Shown here: piece by piece, positions 6,686 through 14,339 of the stretch
Layout: every line of letters starts with the position of its first letter
Numbering within the stretch: the first letter of the stretch is position 1
NCBI GenBank assembly: GCA_003170935.1
Contig: PMYA01000014.1
Location: 1 to 18,011, forward strand
Direction of reading: 5' to 3'
From: Methanobacteriota archaeon
Lineage (GTDB): Archaea > Halobacteriota > Bog-38 > Methanoflorentales > Methanoflorentaceae
DNA length: 18,011 bases
Translations under genes and position numbers: made by a program
Notes under the pieces: model-generated
What the model was told of the DNA's origin: nothing
The model's input: only the letters and a program-made list of their open reading frames with translations
Databases searched by the model: none

Positions 6686-7336
6686 ATGAAAAAATCGTTT
6701 TTAGCAGGCGCGTTAGTGGTAGTGATGCTCGCAGCAGTTCTCACCGCCGGATGTACAACTAACCCGACGACGACTTCACCGACGGCGACTCCCACCACGG
6801 CGGGAGCAGTACAAAACGTGAGCCAGTACCTCGCGACCACGATGCAACAGTTGAACTTCACCGTGGTGACGCCGTTTTCAATGCTACCAAGTCCTCAAGC
6901 AGGGATTGCAGTGTACAACGGCACAGTGAGCGACAACAACGGCACTTACGCCGTGAGCGTCCAAGCGTGCAATAATGCGTCAACGGCGCAGGCAGACTTC
7001 GATTTGATGAGAAACATGTTCATGGGGCAAGGGTACACTACGGTCCAGCAGAATGCGACGATGTGGTCAGGGTTTAACGCGAGTGCCCAGAGAGGGGCGG
7101 CTGTGGAATACGGCAACTCAACGCTCATGCCTTACTACTGCATGGTTATCACCGGCGGTGCTGTCGGGCAAGCGCCGTACCAACAAAACATGTGGCAGAA
7201 CATGTGGGACGACATGCACAGGCTCAGCGGAAATGGCTATGGTATGGGGCCGTACATGGGCTACGGGATGAACGCGAACGCGCGCAGCCAGATGCAGCAG
7301 GAAATGCAGGAGCACATGGGCGCGATGGGACAATAA
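6686..7336 (+). CDS. Methionine-rich archaeal lipoprotein, partner of CopB
   Basis: A 216-residue exported protein. Residues 1-22 are a signal peptide ending in the lipobox LTAG before Cys23, and a Thr/Pro/Ser linker (24-42) follows, as in many methanogen surface lipoproteins. The middle (about 43-160) is a folded domain with many Asn-X-Ser/Thr sequons and two Cys. The tail (about 168-216) is rich in Met with Trp, Gly, Gln and His (MWQNMWDDMHR; YGMGPYMGYGM), a typical copper-binding composition. GAGGG lies six bases before the ATG. The CopB ATPase follows 218 bases downstream on the same strand, so I infer that the lipoprotein binds copper or silver ions outside the membrane. The function of the middle domain is not known. 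Confidence 0.8.
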   Translation: MKKSFLAGALVVVMLAAVLTAGCTTNPTTTSPTATPTTAGAVQNVSQYLATTMQQLNFTVVTPFSMLPSPQAGIAVYNGTVSDNNGTYAVSVQACNNASTAQADFDLMRNMFMGQGYTTVQQNATMWSGFNASAQRGAAVEYGNSTLMPYYCMVITGGAVGQAPYQQNMWQNMWDDMHRLSGNGYGMGPYMGYGMNANARSQMQQEMQEHMGAMGQ

Positions 7337-7546
7337 GCGCAATCCTAAGTCCCTCGCACGCGACCCGCCATCGTCCCCTTTTTGCGTGCTTAACCTGCGC
7401 AGAAGGGTCACTGTTTCTTGGTCAATCGCAAAACAAATCCGCTATGCGACGCACACGGGCGCACCGTCGGGCGTTTGTTATGCAGCTCCTCAGGGCAAGA
7501 AGTCAAGACAAAGGCCAACGTCGAACGATTAAAAAGGAGTGATAAG

Positions 7547-7558
7547 TTGACGAAATGA
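7547..7558 (+). promoter_or_regulatory. Possible three-codon leader ORF overlapping the CopB start
   Basis: GGAG at 7536-7539 is seven bases before TTG-ACG-AAA-TGA (7547-7558), a good spacing, but 15 bases before the CopB ATG at 7555, a poor one. The TGA of the mini-ORF overlaps that ATG (ATGA). Ribosomes may start at the TTG and re-initiate. The alternative is simply a wide spacing. Confidence 0.25.
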
Positions 7559-9654
7559 GCGATCAGCATCTCGACGAAGGACACGACATGCATCGGATGC
7601 ACGAAGAGATGCACGAAGCTGAGCACAGCCACGCGGAGCACGGTGTCCATGTCGGAGTCTCGCATCCAGCACCGCGAAAAGGGGCACCGTCGTACTCTCG
7701 CCACGCGGGCCACCAGATCGCTGATTTTCGGCGACGGTTCTGGATATCGCTCATCGTCACCATACCCATCCTTATCCTGTCTCCCTCGATTCAATCATTT
7801 GCCGGACTCGAAGGGATACTGCGCTTCCCGGGCGATCAATACGTTCTCTTCATTTTAGCATCGTTTGTGTACTTCTACGGCGGCTACCCCTTCCTGAAGG
7901 GGATTGTCAATGAGCTGCGGGTGCGGCTCCCTGGCATGATGACGCTCATCGCCGTCGCCATCACCACGGCGTACCTTTACAGCATGGCGATCACGTTCGG
8001 CTTGGGCGGCGGAGTCCTCTTCTGGGAGCTAAGCACCCTGATCGACATCATGCTCCTCGGCCACTGGATCGAGATGCGGTCGGTTCTGGGGGCGTCGCAG
8101 GCCCTTGAAGAACTAGCTAAACTCATGCCCTCTGACGCCCACAAGCTGCTTTCAGACGGAAGCGTGCGCGACGTTCCTCTGGACTCACTCGTAGTTGGGG
8201 ATTACGTCCTCGTGAAACCAGGTGAGAAGGTTCCTGCTGACGGCGAGGTCGTCGATGGCGAGACCTCGGTGAACGAATCGATGCTCACCGGGGAGTCAAA
8301 GCCGGTGACTAAAAAAGCCGGTGCAACAGTCATTGGAGGTGCTATCAACGGGGAGGGGGCCATCACAGTCGAAGTCAAGAAGACAGGCAAAGACTCATTC
8401 CTCTCGCAGGTGATCGACCTCGTGAAGCAGGCACAGGAGAGCAAGTCACGAACGCAAGATCTCGCCGACCGTGCAGCACTGGCACTCGTTATTATCGCCC
8501 TTGTCGGAGGAGGGCTCACGTTTTTCGTGTGGCAGCTGCTCATCAACGCGAGCGTCGACTTTAGTCTTGAGCGGGCGGTGACAGTGATGGTTATTGCGTG
8601 CCCGCACGCGTTAGGCCTCGCGATACCGTTGGTCGTTGCTATTTCGACGGCCCTCGGAGCGCAAAACGGCCTCCTCGTCAGAAATCGTGCCGCTTTCGAG
8701 CAGGCGAGGAATATACAAGCGATGATCTTCGATAAAACGGGAACGCTCACAGAAGGACGCTTTGGCGTGACGGATGTCGTTACCTTCACCGGTGAAGTAG
8801 ACGAGCACGCCCTTTTGTCGTATGCCGCAGCGCTTGAAGGAAGCTCTGAGCACCCCATTGCACAGGGGATAGTCGCCTCCCAGGCAGCTAGCGCGGCGCT
8901 TCACGTTGAATCCTTCAGGGCGCTGCCGGGTAAGGGCGTTGAAGGCACGGTAAACGGCCACGTAATGCGAGTGGTCAGCCCCGGATACCTAAAAGAGCAG
9001 CGTCGCACGGTCACCGATGAGCGCATTGAGCGGTTAACCGCCCAGGGCAAAACAGTGGTGTTCGTGGTCATCGATAAGGTAGTAGCCGGTGCCATTGCCC
9101 TTGCCGACATCATTCGCCCCGAATCGAAGCAGGCGATCGCTACGCTTAAAGAGATGGGTATACGCAGCCTGATGCTCACCGGCGACAATCGGCAGGTGGC
9201 GCAGTGGGTTGCAGAGGAGGTGGGGCTTGACGATTACTTTGCCGAGGTTCTGCCGCAGGACAAGGTGATGAAAGTAAAGGAGGTGCAGTCCCGCGGTCTT
9301 GTCGTCGCCATGGTCGGTGACGGCATCAACGATGCTCCAGCTATCGCACAGGCTGACGTAGGCATAGCGATCGGGGCGGGCACTGACGTGGCGGTAGAGG
9401 TAGGTGACATCATACTCGTGCGGAGCACGCCCCTCGATACCGTCACCATCGTTAGATTAGCACGCAGCACGTATCGAAAGATGGTGCAAAACCTCGGGTG
9501 GGCGACGGGCTACAATGCCCTTGCCATACCGCTCGCGGCAGGCATCCTCTATCCCTTTGGCATCATACTGACACCGGCTGCAGGTGCGGTGCTTATGTCT
9601 GCAAGCACTGTAATTGTTGCATTCAACTCGCGTTTCCTTAAGCTCGAAAAATAG
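7555..9654 (+). CDS. copB: Copper-exporting P-type ATPase, CopB subgroup (P1B-3)
   Basis: A 699-residue heavy-metal P-type ATPase of the cell membrane. In place of ferredoxin-like metal domains it has a His/Met-rich N-terminus (about 1-50; HDMHRMHEEMHEAEHSH). Hallmarks in order: TGES at 245-248 (actuator), CPH at 349-351 in the sixth transmembrane helix, DKTGT with phosphorylated Asp393, HP at 433-434, GDGIND at 588-593, and YN plus MSASTV in the last two helices. CPH with YN and MSxST marks the CopB/P1B-3 group, which exports copper (Cu2+ or Cu+) or silver. It is uninterrupted, with G+C-rich codon use. A stop codon lies in frame shortly before the ATG, so the start is safe. The Met-rich lipoprotein upstream is its likely partner. 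No copper regulator is visible. Confidence 0.97.
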   Translation: MSDQHLDEGHDMHRMHEEMHEAEHSHAEHGVHVGVSHPAPRKGAPSYSRHAGHQIADFRRRFWISLIVTIPILILSPSIQSFAGLEGILRFPGDQYVLFILASFVYFYGGYPFLKGIVNELRVRLPGMMTLIAVAITTAYLYSMAITFGLGGGVLFWELSTLIDIMLLGHWIEMRSVLGASQALEELAKLMPSDAHKLLSDGSVRDVPLDSLVVGDYVLVKPGEKVPADGEVVDGETSVNESMLTGESKPVTKKAGATVIGGAINGEGAITVEVKKTGKDSFLSQVIDLVKQAQESKSRTQDLADRAALALVIIALVGGGLTFFVWQLLINASVDFSLERAVTVMVIACPHALGLAIPLVVAISTALGAQNGLLVRNRAAFEQARNIQAMIFDKTGTLTEGRFGVTDVVTFTGEVDEHALLSYAAALEGSSEHPIAQGIVASQAASAALHVESFRALPGKGVEGTVNGHVMRVVSPGYLKEQRRTVTDERIERLTAQGKTVVFVVIDKVVAGAIALADIIRPESKQAIATLKEMGIRSLMLTGDNRQVAQWVAEEVGLDDYFAEVLPQDKVMKVKEVQSRGLVVAMVGDGINDAPAIAQADVGIAIGAGTDVAVEVGDIILVRSTPLDTVTIVRLARSTYRKMVQNLGWATGYNALAIPLAAGILYPFGIILTPAAGAVLMSASTVIVAFNSRFLKLEK

Positions 9655-9678
9655 GGGACAACGAGAAGATCAGCTCAG

Positions 9679-9741
9679 TCACGGCCAGTACTTCTTCCGC
9701 TCGAGGTACTCTTCCTTCGAGATTTTACCTCGTTGGCGCAA
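9679..9741 (-). pseudogene. Remnant of a SHOCT-type C-terminal tail
   Basis: The minus strand reads LRQRGKISKEEYLERKKYWP and stops at a TGA (9679-9681). GKISKEEYLERKK is what the short C-terminal (SHOCT) domain looks like. Just upstream on the same strand (about 9752-9835) another frame reads CAGFIAILGLRF, possibly the membrane part of the same broken gene. Both are too short for certainty. Confidence 0.3.
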
Positions 9742-9929
9742 CTATTTGCGGTGACGCGCGTGACTCATTCAAAGCTTGCGATTTTCGTCCTGGAAATCTA
9801 CGAAGGCGGTTCCCGTTAAGCGGAGTTCAAAACGCAGGCCCAGAATTGCGATGAAACCGGCACAGAAAAGAGAGCAGGGGTTTGAGGTAGTCGTGGCTGC
9901 TCAGTCGTGCCCACCCACAAAGTGATACT

Positions 9930-10271
9930 CTTCACCAGACTTACAAAGACAAGGGACTTGTGGTGATTGGCTTTCCCTCTGACCAGTTTAAACAGGAGCC
10001 AGAGACAAATGAGACCATGGTCAAAGCTTGCCTGATAAATTTTGGCGTCACCTTCCTCATTTCCGAGAAAATAAACGTTAACGGTAAAGATACCCATCCT
10101 CTCTTTGTTTATCTGAAAAAAGAGTTACCCGGAGGCATTCTCGGAAGCAACATAAAGTGGAATTTTACAAAATTCTTGGTTTCCAAAGAAGGTGTGCCTT
10201 TTAAGCGGTATTCGCCAACAACAAAACCCGTTGAAATAGAAGGCGACATCATCAACCTATTGGATAAGTGA
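9930..10271 (+). pseudogene. Glutathione peroxidase fragment lacking the active-site half
   Basis: The frame reads LHQTYKDKGLVVIGFP and then follows the glutathione peroxidase family to its end, with FGVTFLISEKINVNGK, IKWNFTKFLV and YSPTTKP and a TGA at 10269-10271. The Gln (FPSDQF) and Trp-Asn (KWNF) of the catalytic tetrad are present, but the N-terminal 40 or so residues with the peroxidatic Cys (usual context NVASKCG) are missing. The bases to the left carry nothing similar in frame. It is therefore inactive. A GTG at 9960 could start a truncated protein, but no ribosome binding site supports it. The far end runs into copy B of the small-ORF family. Confidence 0.75.
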
Positions 10272-10421
10272 TACCTCTTCAATCTCAAGTAGATAAGTGG
10301 ATTTGGAATAAATATAACCAGTTTTTGCCCGATGAAGCGAGATTCTGCCCTTATATCTTTCTAACAGCTCGTGGTTAGGCATCGCGCCATGATAATTCGG
10401 ATAATGTTTAATGGCTAGCAT
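10257..10421 (-). pseudogene. Truncated copy B of the repeated small-protein family
   Basis: A 54-codon frame starting at ATG 10421 with MLAIKHYPNYHGAMPNHELL, which matches the first part of copies A and C, then RISLHRAKTGYIY (compare KISLHHAKAGYNY). After that it diverges into a short tail antisense to the end of the glutathione peroxidase fragment and stops at a TAG (10257-10259). The break falls near 10310. The upstream DNA, including the conserved palindrome, is preserved, so promoter and N-terminus may still be active while the core is lost. Confidence 0.5.
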
Positions 10422-10450
10422 GATACGTGCAAACTCGGCGCTGCAGACTT

Positions 10451-10463
10451 GATCGTTACGATT
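10451..10463. promoter_or_regulatory. Conserved palindrome upstream of copy B
   Basis: GATCGTTACGATT, 30 bases before the ATG of copy B. Within it ATCGT-T-ACGAT is a perfect inverted repeat with one central base, the most symmetric of the three copies. Confidence 0.45.
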
Positions 10464-10563
10464 TGCCTTCCGCGACTAGGCCCACACTCGAGGTCATCTT
10501 GGGATCGGATCAGGGGGCGTTAACCTTTGGTTGTCCATCCTGAAAGACTGCGAAGTGAAAACG

Positions 10564-11577
10564 TTAGCCTCGAAGAGCGATTGAGAGGAACAGGACATAG
10601 AGGACGCCGTTGACGATAAGCGCTGGTGCCACCAGCTTAGCTTTGGCTGAAAGCACATAGACCCAAAGGCCTGCCGTGAGAACCAGCACAGCGCTTAATA
10701 GCTCAATAGAACCAAGTGCCCACCCGGTGAATGCAACTCCGAATGCCACTGGAATGCAGCTCTGGAATACCATTGACCCCGTGATGTTCCCCAATGCGAG
10801 CGCATCTTTGCCTTGGCTCACCCAAATGACACTATTGAGCTTCTCTGGCAGCTCTGTCGCAACAGGCACGATAATGAGTGCGAGTAACGTCGCGCTTGCG
10901 TTAAGCTGCGCGGCGAGACTGACAATTTGATTCACAAAGAGCTGAGCGCCTGCTATAATAAGGAGCAATGAAAAGGTAGTTTGCACCATCACGAGCCATA
11001 GCTTTGGGTTCTGGCGGGCAGTGACGTTTGTAAGTCGCGCGGCCCACGACTCGAGCGTCAACGGTTCTGGCAGTGCTCTTGATCCACCCTTATCAGTCTT
11101 AAACACCCGCCATACGTAAGCGACATAAATGGCTACAAAGAGGGGTGCTATAAGCGCTTTTGTCTGCTGCGGTAACACGAAAGCAATGCTTATAGCGCTC
11201 AAATACACGAGGAGAAAAACGCCCAAATCTCGCTGTGTAATACGGCTGTCAAAGTCGATTTCGGCTCCCTTCTCCCGACGCCTCCTCAAAATGAATATGC
11301 TAATGCCGGTAATAAACAGGGCAAGGGTTCCCAGCATGAACGGGGCCCCTAGTATCGTGCCTATAGCCACATCTTGACCTGTCGCTCCCGTGACAAAGAA
11401 AATTGCTATCAAGGGAATGATAGTTTCGGGCAAATCCGTGCCCACGGCAGCCAATACCGAACCGACGACGCCCTCAGAAAGATTGAACTTGCGCCCGATC
11501 CATTCGACGCCGTTCGTAAAAAGAGTGCAGCCGACGAAGATGAATGCCAAGCTCACGGCGAAGAGAGCGATATCCAC
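10564..11577 (-). CDS. Na+/Ca2+ exchanger-family (CaCA) cation antiporter
   Basis: A 337-residue membrane protein with about ten hydrophobic helices and the two alpha repeats of the CaCA superfamily. Repeat 1 has GSVLAAVGTDLPETIIPL at about 39-56; repeat 2 has PVATELPEKLNSVIW at 238-252 followed by GNITGSMVFQ at 263-272. The Glu residues of LPE in each repeat (Glu51, Glu245) are the expected cation ligands. A hydrophilic stretch (about 98-116 and 158-192) lies between the halves. Family members exchange Ca2+ or other cations for Na+ or H+; the ion here is not predictable. The start is GTG at 11577, right after an in-frame TAG and a purine tract AGGGGGG, so it is well placed. It is divergent from the APC permease to its right, with a broken gene between. 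Confidence 0.93.
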   Translation of the reverse strand: MDIALFAVSLAFIFVGCTLFTNGVEWIGRKFNLSEGVVGSVLAAVGTDLPETIIPLIAIFFVTGATGQDVAIGTILGAPFMLGTLALFITGISIFILRRRREKGAEIDFDSRITQRDLGVFLLVYLSAISIAFVLPQQTKALIAPLFVAIYVAYVWRVFKTDKGGSRALPEPLTLESWAARLTNVTARQNPKLWLVMVQTTFSLLLIIAGAQLFVNQIVSLAAQLNASATLLALIIVPVATELPEKLNSVIWVSQGKDALALGNITGSMVFQSCIPVAFGVAFTGWALGSIELLSAVLVLTAGLWVYVLSAKAKLVAPALIVNGVLYVLFLSIALRG

Positions 11578-11732
11578 CTACGTGCCCCCCCTGACGTTGT
11601 GTAGATCAAAGATTTGTCGCTTACAGTCATTCGCAGCCCTCAAAACACTTAACAAGTCGTGCTTCGACCGAGTCCCCGCCTCTCTTCCCCGTTGTCGGAA
11701 TTGAGATTTAAAGGCGCTCCTGAACTAAAATT

Positions 11733-12116
11733 CTACCGGGTTTGCCGCTCAACAATACATGATCGAGCATAAACGAAGGCTGCAAAAACTGAGTTGCCCG
11801 TCGGTTCGATCATAGGCCTTTCATCAGATTGCGGCGGTGAAGTGCGGGCGAACAGCACAAAAACGACGCTAAAGCCGATCAGGGCTGTCCAATCGAGTGC
11901 CAGGGGGATGGCAATGCTGCCGAGTAAGCTAAGATCGAACCCGGCAACGACGTAGGTGATTGGCGAGCATTACCACTTTTTTCGCCAAACCCCTGCACTC
12001 CTGCAACGCCTGATCGTCGGGTGCTCCAATAGCAACAGCGCCAAAATGCCCCCCACAGGAGATAGGGTCGCCGAAACGACCATGCCGTGCACGATGAACG
12101 CTTGGAGGAGCGCCAT
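11733..12116 (-). pseudogene. Small membrane protein broken by two frameshifts
   Basis: Three minus-strand frames join into one plausible membrane protein of about 125 residues. Frame one starts at ATG 12116 (MALLQAFIVHGMVVSATLSP, then a Leu-rich helix to LLEHPTI). Frame two gives QALQECRGLAKKVVMLAN. Frame three gives ITYVVAGFDLSLLGSIAIP, LDWTALIGFSVVFVLFART and a hydrophilic tail to a TAG at 11733-11735. The switches lie near 11998-12015 and 11962-11970. The family is not recognised. A TTG at 12165 has a good AAGGAGG before it but leads into the wrong frame first. Two indels so close together argue for decay or poor sequence. Confidence 0.5.
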
Positions 12117-12248
12117 AATGGTGGTTTTTATACAGTGACCTTTTATGTGGGCAGGGCGCCACCAATGTAGCGCCTCCTTAGACACAAAAATGCGAAGATA
12201 TATGCTGTAAAAGTCGAGAAAATAAACGGCCCTAAGGGGATGAATGCA

Positions 12249-13718
12249 ATGAAAAGCAGCACTAGCTCGCAAAAGCTGAACCTCTTCGACGCTACAAATC
12301 TCGTCGTCGGCGGTGCCATAGGCGCGGATATCTACATTATCTCGGCACTGGGCAGTGCGTATCTCGGACCTGCAAGCCTTGTTGTTTTTATCGTTGCCGG
12401 GGTCATTGCGATACTTATAGCATTGAGCTTCGCAGAAGCTGCGGCTCTTGTTCCTAAGGTGGGGGGTGCGTTTGCATATGTAAGCGAGGCTTGGGGGGAC
12501 TTTGCCGGCTTTTTAGTGGGCTGGCCCCTCTGGATTGCCGAAGTTGCCGGGCTTGCCGTTATGCCGGTCGCCTTTGTGCTGTATCTTTCGTATTTTGTGC
12601 CCTCGCTCACGGTGCTTCAGGGCGACGTCATCAAAATCGTTTTTGTCGCGGTTATAGCATACATAAATGTGCGGGGGGCAAAGGCTGCTGGACGGGTCAA
12701 TGATGTCCTTACCATCGCAAAATTAAGCCCACTACTACTGCTGATCGTCGCAGGATTTGTCTACTTAGTCGTTCACCCGGGCACAGCAGCTTCGAATCTT
12801 GTCCCATTTGCCCCGCTTGGTTTTAGCAATTTCGCACCAGCGCTGATTATCATTTTTTGGGCGTACACGGGATTTGAACTGGCAGTCATCCCCTCCGGTG
12901 AAATCGAGAATCCGACGAAGACCCTCCCGAAAGCGATGATCCTTGGCATGGCAATTGTAACCTTTTTTTACATAGCCGTAGGCTTCATGACACTCGCTGT
13001 GGTCAACTGGACGTCGCTCCAATTCGATCCCGCGCCCCTTGCCACCGCTGGCAGCGTCGTCCTGTCGTACACGCCGGCACTTGCCCTTATCGGAGGCGCG
13101 ATACTGGGGCTGGGGGCGCTCATCTCAATTTCTGGGTTTGACGAGTCGGGTACACTTGCGACCGCCCGTCTGTCCTATGCGATCTCACTGGAAGGACTAT
13201 TTCCAAGGCTTTTCAGCCGAATTCATCCGAGGTTTGGTACCCCTTCCAACGCGATTATTATACAGTCCGCCATTGCGTTATTCGCTTCATTAATTGGCGG
13301 ATTAACGCAACTCATCATCTTTTCAGCGTTTAATCTTGCTTTTGTCTATATAGCCACGTGTGCCGCCGTGCTCACGCTTCGAGCGAGGAGGCAAACAGAC
13401 AGTGAGCGCACTTACCTTGAACGGCTCACCGGGCCGGCAATCCCTATTGCGGGCATTATCTTGAGCGTGTTCCTCATGTATGAATGTGGCATCACCACCA
13501 TAGCATTTGGAATCGTGTCGATTCTGATTGGCATCCCGATCTATGTGCTTTATGCGCCGCGCACGGAGATAACGACTCTAAAGAGGGACTTCTATTCGAC
13601 TGAAGCGATTCTTGCGAGGAGCACACACACTCAGAAGGTTTTTTTGGGCTATCTAGTGTATCTACTACGAAAGGCCGTGGCGCGCGCTCTATCAAGAGAT
13701 GGAAGGCAAAAACCGTAA
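12249..13718 (+). CDS. APC-superfamily amino acid permease
   Basis: A 489-residue integral membrane transporter with about twelve hydrophobic helices. The first helix carries the APC substrate-binding turn (NLFDATNLVVGGAIGADIY), followed by the second helix ending SFAEAAALVPKVGGAFAYV, both typical of amino acid/polyamine/organocation carriers. The sixth helix region reads WAYTGFELAVIPSGEIENP, the conserved FxGFE-like segment of amino acid antiporters and symporters. The C-terminus is a basic cytoplasmic tail. I choose the ATG at 12249, because GGGG at 12236-12239 is nine bases away; the ATG at 12240 abuts that purine run. The substrate is not predictable. It stands alone on its strand, between a membrane-protein pseudogene and copy C. 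Confidence 0.93.
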   Translation: MKSSTSSQKLNLFDATNLVVGGAIGADIYIISALGSAYLGPASLVVFIVAGVIAILIALSFAEAAALVPKVGGAFAYVSEAWGDFAGFLVGWPLWIAEVAGLAVMPVAFVLYLSYFVPSLTVLQGDVIKIVFVAVIAYINVRGAKAAGRVNDVLTIAKLSPLLLLIVAGFVYLVVHPGTAASNLVPFAPLGFSNFAPALIIIFWAYTGFELAVIPSGEIENPTKTLPKAMILGMAIVTFFYIAVGFMTLAVVNWTSLQFDPAPLATAGSVVLSYTPALALIGGAILGLGALISISGFDESGTLATARLSYAISLEGLFPRLFSRIHPRFGTPSNAIIIQSAIALFASLIGGLTQLIIFSAFNLAFVYIATCAAVLTLRARRQTDSERTYLERLTGPAIPIAGIILSVFLMYECGITTIAFGIVSILIGIPIYVLYAPRTEITTLKRDFYSTEAILARSTHTQKVFLGYLVYLLRKAVARALSRDGRQKP

Positions 13719-13732
13719 ACACGTGTTGCGTG

Positions 13733-13753
13733 TGGGGTTGCAAAACCGCCCCA
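13733..13753. other. Hairpin with GCAA loop after the permease gene
   Basis: TGGGGTTGCAAAACCGCCCCA folds as GGGGTT/AACC-g-CC around a GCAA tetraloop, or as TGGGG/CCCCA with an 11-base loop. It follows the permease stop by 14 bases, after the palindrome AACACGTGTT (13717-13726). No T-run follows, so a classical terminator is unproven. Read on the minus strand it lies where a T arm would be, next to the hairpin of copy C. Confidence 0.35.
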
Positions 13754-13754
13754 G

Positions 13755-14066
13755 TTACCTCCGCCTGATATAGGCGGGCAGTTTAGGGCCTATTTCGACA
13801 TTTTCCGATCGTTCAGGCTTATTTTTTGGGCCAACGCCTGTTGAGACAACGACTAGAGATGCAAGCGCTACATCACGCACCGTTTGGTAGATACGCATTG
13901 AATGTCCTGCAAGCTTTGAAAACGAATAGGGCAGCCGAATCGTTGGATAACTGTATCCTGCTTTTGCATTGTGAATAGAGATTTTGCTGCGGTGGATCTC
14001 TAATAACTCGGGTTTGGGCAGTACAGCGTCAGCGAAAACGTCTGGGTAATGTTCAGCCGCTAACAT
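13755..14066 (-). CDS. Conserved small protein, copy C (most complete) of the repeated family
   Basis: A 103-residue protein, the best preserved of the family. It starts at ATG 14066 (MLAAEHYPDVFADAVLPKP), continues with LLEIHRSKISIHNAKAGYSY and PTIRLPYSFSKLAG, then RIYQTVRDVALASLVVVS, a polar linker, and ends AYIRRR at a TAA (13755-13757). Against copy A, the stretch AKAGYxYPTIRL differs in six codons, five of them silently, a sign of purifying selection on the minus-strand protein. It has no Cys, signal peptide or membrane helix. The central PTIRL...FSKLAG...RIYQT pattern might be a swapped-hairpin DNA-binding fold, but this is speculation. Its last codons form the anticodon-arm-like hairpin at 13761-13777. 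A recombinase tail begins 76 bases beyond its start, on the other strand. Confidence 0.6.
   Translation of the reverse strand: MLAAEHYPDVFADAVLPKPELLEIHRSKISIHNAKAGYSYPTIRLPYSFSKLAGHSMRIYQTVRDVALASLVVVSTGVGPKNKPERSENVEIGPKLPAYIRRR
13761..13777 (-). repeat. Anticodon-arm-like hairpin at the end of copy C
   Basis: CCGCC-TGATATA-GGCGG has a perfect 5-bp stem and a 7-base loop, and aligns with the real anticodon arm of the tRNA-Val half at 6112-6128 and with 17730-17746. The flanking bases match too (minus-strand GGAGG after the stem, CTAAA before it). The loop lacks the U33 expected of a tRNA, so it is not a tRNA gene but may be a diverged attachment site. Confidence 0.45.
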
Positions 14067-14096
14067 AATAGTGAATGAGGGCGGTGCTGGTCACTT

Positions 14097-14109
14097 AATC
14101 GTTGTGATT
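14097..14109. promoter_or_regulatory. Conserved imperfect palindrome upstream of copy C
   Basis: AATCGTTGTGATT, 31 bases before the ATG of copy C. Ten to twelve of its thirteen bases are shared with the sites before copies A and B. The flanking text (CTTAATC...GATTAGCC) is shared with copy A. Confidence 0.45.
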
Positions 14110-14141
14110 AGCCGTAAGCGACTGATTATGCCTTCGCGTAG

Positions 14142-14294
14142 GTGCTGGGGCATACCAATATCAATACAACGGCAATTTACCTGAAGTTCAATGATCAGGA
14201 CTTGTCGGATGTGTATACTAACGTGCCTTTTAAGCATCGGGAGGCAGAACCGTGCTCAAATACAGCAACACTTATCTTTTACAGACGTATGTAG
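14142..14294 (+). pseudogene. Integrase (tyrosine recombinase) C-terminal remnant
   Basis: The frame reads VLGHTNINTTAIYLKFNDQ and then DLSDVYTNVPFK, with an unrelated tail to a TAG at 14292-14294. LGHTNINTTAIYL is box II of tyrosine recombinases: the His of LGH and, nine residues on, the Tyr nucleophile (14178-14180). An in-frame TAG lies directly before VLGH, and the DNA to the left is the small-ORF unit on the opposite strand, so the rest of the integrase is gone. It matches the tail at 2120-2218 in protein and DNA. Confidence 0.68.
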
Positions 14295-14297
14295 GCA

Positions 14298-14313
14298 ATT
14301 TAACATAATAAAT
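14298..14313 (+). promoter_or_regulatory. Possible TATA region of the MFS gene
   Basis: A/T-rich TTTAACATAATAAA ends about 28 bases before the ATG at 14340, a fitting distance for an archaeal promoter with a short or absent leader. No clear ribosome binding site precedes the ATG. Confidence 0.3.
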
Positions 14314-14339
14314 CGCGCCACGGACCGTTATATGATGCC

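Noticed and set aside
7192..7542. 116-codon plus-strand frame between the lipoprotein and CopB
   Set aside because: It overlaps the Met-rich tail out of frame, and its Arg/His-rich text is typical of shifted G+C-rich coding DNA.
8202..8858. 218-codon minus-strand frame antisense to CopB
   Set aside because: Shadow of the ATPase, with no protein-like pattern.
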